Of a DNA stretch of 64,000 bases, positions 61,354 to 64,000 are shown one piece after another. The stretch is from contig NC_014391.1 of assembly GCF_000145235.1 (NCBI RefSeq), forward strand, positions 2,170,001 through 2,234,000, given 5' to 3'. The translations under genes and the position numbers were made by a program. A model generated the notes under the pieces. It had not been told where the DNA came from. It saw only the letters and a list, made by a program, of their open reading frames with translations, and did no database searches. The DNA is from Micromonospora aurantiaca ATCC 27029 (GTDB taxonomy: Bacteria; Actinomycetota; Actinomycetes; Mycobacteriales; Micromonosporaceae). How positions within the stretch are numbered: position 1 is the stretch's first letter; every line of letters starts with the position of its first letter.

Positions 61354-62958
61354 TCAGCGCCACGGCCGCACGGCACGGTCGGGGTGGTACACGCGACTGC
61401 CGCCCACCTCGGCCACCACCGCCGCGTCGGCGCGGTCGCCCAGCAGCCGCCGCAGTGTGCGCTCGGCCGGGGAGCCGACCGCCACCACGTACCCGGGCCG
61501 TTCCGCGCGCGCCACCCGCTGCCAGTACGCCGGATAGCGGTTCTGCCCGGGCGTCAGCGCCCCGTCGAGCACGCCGCAGGCAACGGTCTCTCCGGTGTTG
61601 AAGATCAGCCGGTTGCAGGTCCAGTAGTCCCCGTACACCTCGTGCAACCCGGCGTCCCGCACCGTGTCGGCGAGGCGGCGGGCGGTGCGTTCCTCGTCCC
61701 GTACGCCCGGCACGCCGGCCAGGAACGCCACGGTCCCGGCAACGGTGGCGGCGGTCAGCCCGGCCAGTACCACCGCCGCCGCGGTGCCGCCGAGCCGGGC
61801 CGTCCACCCGGTGGTGGCCCGCAGGGCGTGCGCGGCGGCCAGCCAGAGCGGCCACAGCACGGCCGGCAGCGAGATCTGGAGCACCGACAGGTAGCGGGCG
61901 TTGCCGAGCGGGTCGGTCGCGGCGAGCGGGCTGCGCACGTACGCCAGAAGTGTCAGCACCGCGCCCGCGACCAGGGCGAGGATCGCCACGGCCCGGACCC
62001 GCGCGGCGTGGTCGGCGGCCCGGCGGTACGCGATCAGCCCGAGCGCGGCGGCGGCCACCAGCAGCACCGGGTAGAGCACGCCGAACCACTGCGCCCAGCG
62101 CGCGCAGCCGTCCATCGGGCACAGGCCCGACGCCAGTGGCACCCCCTCCAGCAGCCCGCCGCGCAGCCGCTCGGCCAGCGACGGCGCGACGCCCTCCTTG
62201 GTGCTGATCTCGTGGAACACCGACAGCGAGTCCTGCCCGGGCGGCGCGACGAGGTTGTCCTTGACCACCGGGGCGATCCCGGCCAGGAAGCCCGCGACCA
62301 GCAGCACGCCCGGCCAGCCGATCAGATCCCGGGGCACCGCCACCGCGAGCACCACCGCCGCGACCAGCAGGTACGGCGCGATCAGCCAGTCCGACCACAG
62401 CGCCAGCCCGGCGAGCAGCCCGAACGCGCCGGTGGCCAGCCAGTGGTGCCGGATCCGCCGGCCGCCGAGGGCCACCGCGATCAGCAGCATCGCCAGCACC
62501 GCCGGCTTCACCTCCGGGCGGCCGCCGACCACTGTGAGCTGGTCGCGGACCACGCGCTCCGAGCCGAGCGCCAGCAGGCCCACCACGGCGACCGCGAGCC
62601 AGGGGGAGAACAGGCGACGGGTCAGCCGGTACGCCAGCCACAGGAAGATCGCGAAGAGCGCGAGCAGCGGCAGCCGCAGCACCGGCCAGCTCGGCCCGGC
62701 CCAGCCGACGAGCGGCGCGGCCAGGTACGACTCCAGCACGCCCATGTAGCGCTGGCCGTAGAGGAAGACCGGCCGCTCACCACCGGCGGCGATGTGCAGC
62801 GCGGCCAGGCCGAACGTGGCCTCGTCGCTGTTCGACGCGGGCACCGTGAGCAGCGTCAGCACCAGCCGGTAGCCGACCCCCGCGGCGCCGAGCAGCAGCG
62901 CCACCAGCGCCGGCGCGTCCGGACGCGGTCGTACCGGGTTCCGCTTCGTCGTCGACAC
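61354..62958 (-). CDS. GT-C/GT39-like integral membrane glycosyltransferase
   Basis: The 534-residue protein has about eleven membrane helices and a C-terminal extracytoplasmic region of about 120 residues. The first loop has A-S-N-S-D-E-A-T-F-G-L near 43, the acidic pair expected of the GT39/ArnT-like fold, and Q-R-Y-M-G-V-L-E-S-Y near 73. It resembles polyprenol-phosphate-sugar transferases. A GTG at 62958 starts it (a TTG 6 bp earlier is also in frame). It lies about 5 kb beyond the wall-polymer locus, so a link to it is possible but not shown. Confidence 0.78.
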   Translation of the reverse strand: MSTTKRNPVRPRPDAPALVALLLGAAGVGYRLVLTLLTVPASNSDEATFGLAALHIAAGGERPVFLYGQRYMGVLESYLAAPLVGWAGPSWPVLRLPLLALFAIFLWLAYRLTRRLFSPWLAVAVVGLLALGSERVVRDQLTVVGGRPEVKPAVLAMLLIAVALGGRRIRHHWLATGAFGLLAGLALWSDWLIAPYLLVAAVVLAVAVPRDLIGWPGVLLVAGFLAGIAPVVKDNLVAPPGQDSLSVFHEISTKEGVAPSLAERLRGGLLEGVPLASGLCPMDGCARWAQWFGVLYPVLLVAAAALGLIAYRRAADHAARVRAVAILALVAGAVLTLLAYVRSPLAATDPLGNARYLSVLQISLPAVLWPLWLAAAHALRATTGWTARLGGTAAAVVLAGLTAATVAGTVAFLAGVPGVRDEERTARRLADTVRDAGLHEVYGDYWTCNRLIFNTGETVACGVLDGALTPGQNRYPAYWQRVARAERPGYVVAVGSPAERTLRRLLGDRADAAVVAEVGGSRVYHPDRAVRPWR

Positions 62959-63076
62959 GACCAACGCCCCCGTCGTCGTCCCGACCGCAGTCTGTCACGG
63001 CGGCGCCCGGCGCCGGGGCGGATCGGCGTGGATCACTCGCGTGGCCCGGCCGGTCCGGTTGTGGCACTGTTGCCGT

Positions 63077-64000
63077 GTGCCGCCCACACCACCGGACCAG
63101 CTGGCCGTCCCGCAACTGCACCGCGCCGCGCGCTTCGAGGACGCCGTGCACGGCCTGGTGGAGCGCCGGTTGCGGCGCACCGGGTGGCAGCCCAACATCA
63201 TCGCGTACGCGGGCTACGGCGCCCCGGGCTGGGCGCGCGTGCTCTGCCGGGTGCTGCTGGGCCGCCCGGACACGCGGCGGCGGGGCCGGCTGGACAAGGT
63301 GCGGGGCTGGCGCAGCTTCGCCACGCTGCCCGCCAAGCACATCACGGTGACCATCGAGGCCGACGGCGTGCGCCAGGAGGTGACCGCCGACCGCAGTGGC
63401 TTCGTCGACACCGTGATCGAGGCCGACTTCACCCCCGGCTGGGGCTGCGTACGCCTCAGCGTCGCCGACGCCGAACCGGTGGAGGCGCTGGTACGCATCC
63501 TCGACCCGGCCGTCCGCTTCGGCATCCTCTCCGACATCGACGACACCGTCATGGTGACCGCGCTGCCCCGGCCGCTGCTGGCCGCGTGGAACACGTTCGT
63601 GCTCGACGAGCACGCCCGCACCGCCGTGCCGGGCATGGCCGTGCTGTACGAGCGGCTGGCCACCGCCCACCCGGGCGCGCCGGTCTTCTACCTGTCCACC
63701 GGCGCGTGGAACGTCGCGCCGACGCTCACCCGGTTCCTGTCCCGGCACCTCTACCCGGCCGGGCCGCTGCTGCTCACCGACTGGGGACCGACCGCCGACA
63801 GGTGGTTCCGCAGCGGCCGGGAGCACAAGCGGGCCACGCTGGCCCGGCTGTCCCGGGAGTTCCCCGAGGTGCGATGGCTGCTGATCGGCGACGACGGGCA
63901 GCACGACCCGGAGATCTACCGGGAGTTCGCCGCCGCGCACCCGGACAACGTCGCGGGGGTGGCGATCCGGCGGCTGTCCCCGACCCAGTCGGTGCTGGCC
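63077..64000 (+). CDS. App1-type phosphatase domain protein (3' end outside the window)
   Basis: Open from the GTG at 63077 to the window edge (308 codons). The product shows the DUF2183/App1 pattern: I-I-A-Y-A-G-Y-G near residue 41, a beta domain, then the HAD-type active site I-L-S-D-I-D-D-T-V near 150, F-Y-L-S-T-G-A-W-N near 204, and L-L-I-G-D-D-G-Q-H-D near 270. Yeast App1 is a phosphatidate phosphatase, and bacterial relatives are uncharacterised. A CACTGT at 63065-63070 is a weak -10 candidate, 6 nt before the start. Divergent from the GT-C gene. Confidence 0.85.
   Translation, partial: MPPTPPDQLAVPQLHRAARFEDAVHGLVERRLRRTGWQPNIIAYAGYGAPGWARVLCRVLLGRPDTRRRGRLDKVRGWRSFATLPAKHITVTIEADGVRQEVTADRSGFVDTVIEADFTPGWGCVRLSVADAEPVEALVRILDPAVRFGILSDIDDTVMVTALPRPLLAAWNTFVLDEHARTAVPGMAVLYERLATAHPGAPVFYLSTGAWNVAPTLTRFLSRHLYPAGPLLLTDWGPTADRWFRSGREHKRATLARLSREFPEVRWLLIGDDGQHDPEIYREFAAAHPDNVAGVAIRRLSPTQSVLA

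Overview
The window reads as chromosomal DNA of a very GC-rich actinobacterium, most likely a Micromonospora-type member of the Micromonosporaceae. This rests on the strong third-position GC bias, frequent GTG starts, several apparently leaderless genes, an actinobacterial ParE/ParC pair, and a c-di-AMP (ydaO-type) riboswitch in front of a secreted-type protein gene. I see no tRNA, rRNA, CRISPR array, integrase or transposase. The exact genus is inference.

Layout, 1-23 kb (mixed housekeeping and conserved hypothetical genes): MEDS-type signalling proteins (1-872), a glycosidase-like protein (896-2005), GNAT, 2H phosphoesterase and DinB proteins, a carbohydrate group (GH105-like 4015-4992; SCP2 protein plus glycogen-debranching-type enzyme 5126-7578), membrane and hypothetical proteins, a flavohemoglobin hmp facing an nsrR-type repressor over a 12-bp-arm inverted repeat (12620-14424), a secreted SGNH hydrolase, topoisomerase IV (parE-parC, 16702-21281), an NCS2 permease and AlkB.

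Layout, 23.7-56.2 kb (surface-glycan locus): a pyruvyltransferase-like protein and an acyltransferase-3 (23773-26471), then, after a spacer holding the riboswitch and its C39-peptidase-like gene, a large wall-polymer locus (30486-56204). It holds two TagF-like polymerases, a fused CDP-ribitol synthase (cytidylyltransferase plus SDR reductase), a TagGH-type ABC exporter, a TetR regulator, several glycosyltransferases, GT-C membrane enzymes, and four enzymes that together match the WbpA/B/E/D route to UDP-2,3-diacetamido-2,3-dideoxyglucuronate. My reading is that CDP-ribitol and the diacetamido uronate feed a teichoic-acid-like glycopolymer exported by the ABC pair. This is inference from family assignments.

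Layout, 56.2-64 kb: DUF952, a two-component system next to a TAXI-type binding lipoprotein, a hypothetical protein, YaaA, another GT-C membrane protein and the start of an App1-type phosphatase that runs off the end.

Non-coding structure is unusually visible: long perfect terminator hairpins at many gene ends, five GATC-tipped palindromes in intergenic gaps, and a set of -10 boxes placed 6-8 nt before start codons. One gene (29699-30446) carries a clean one-base frameshift.
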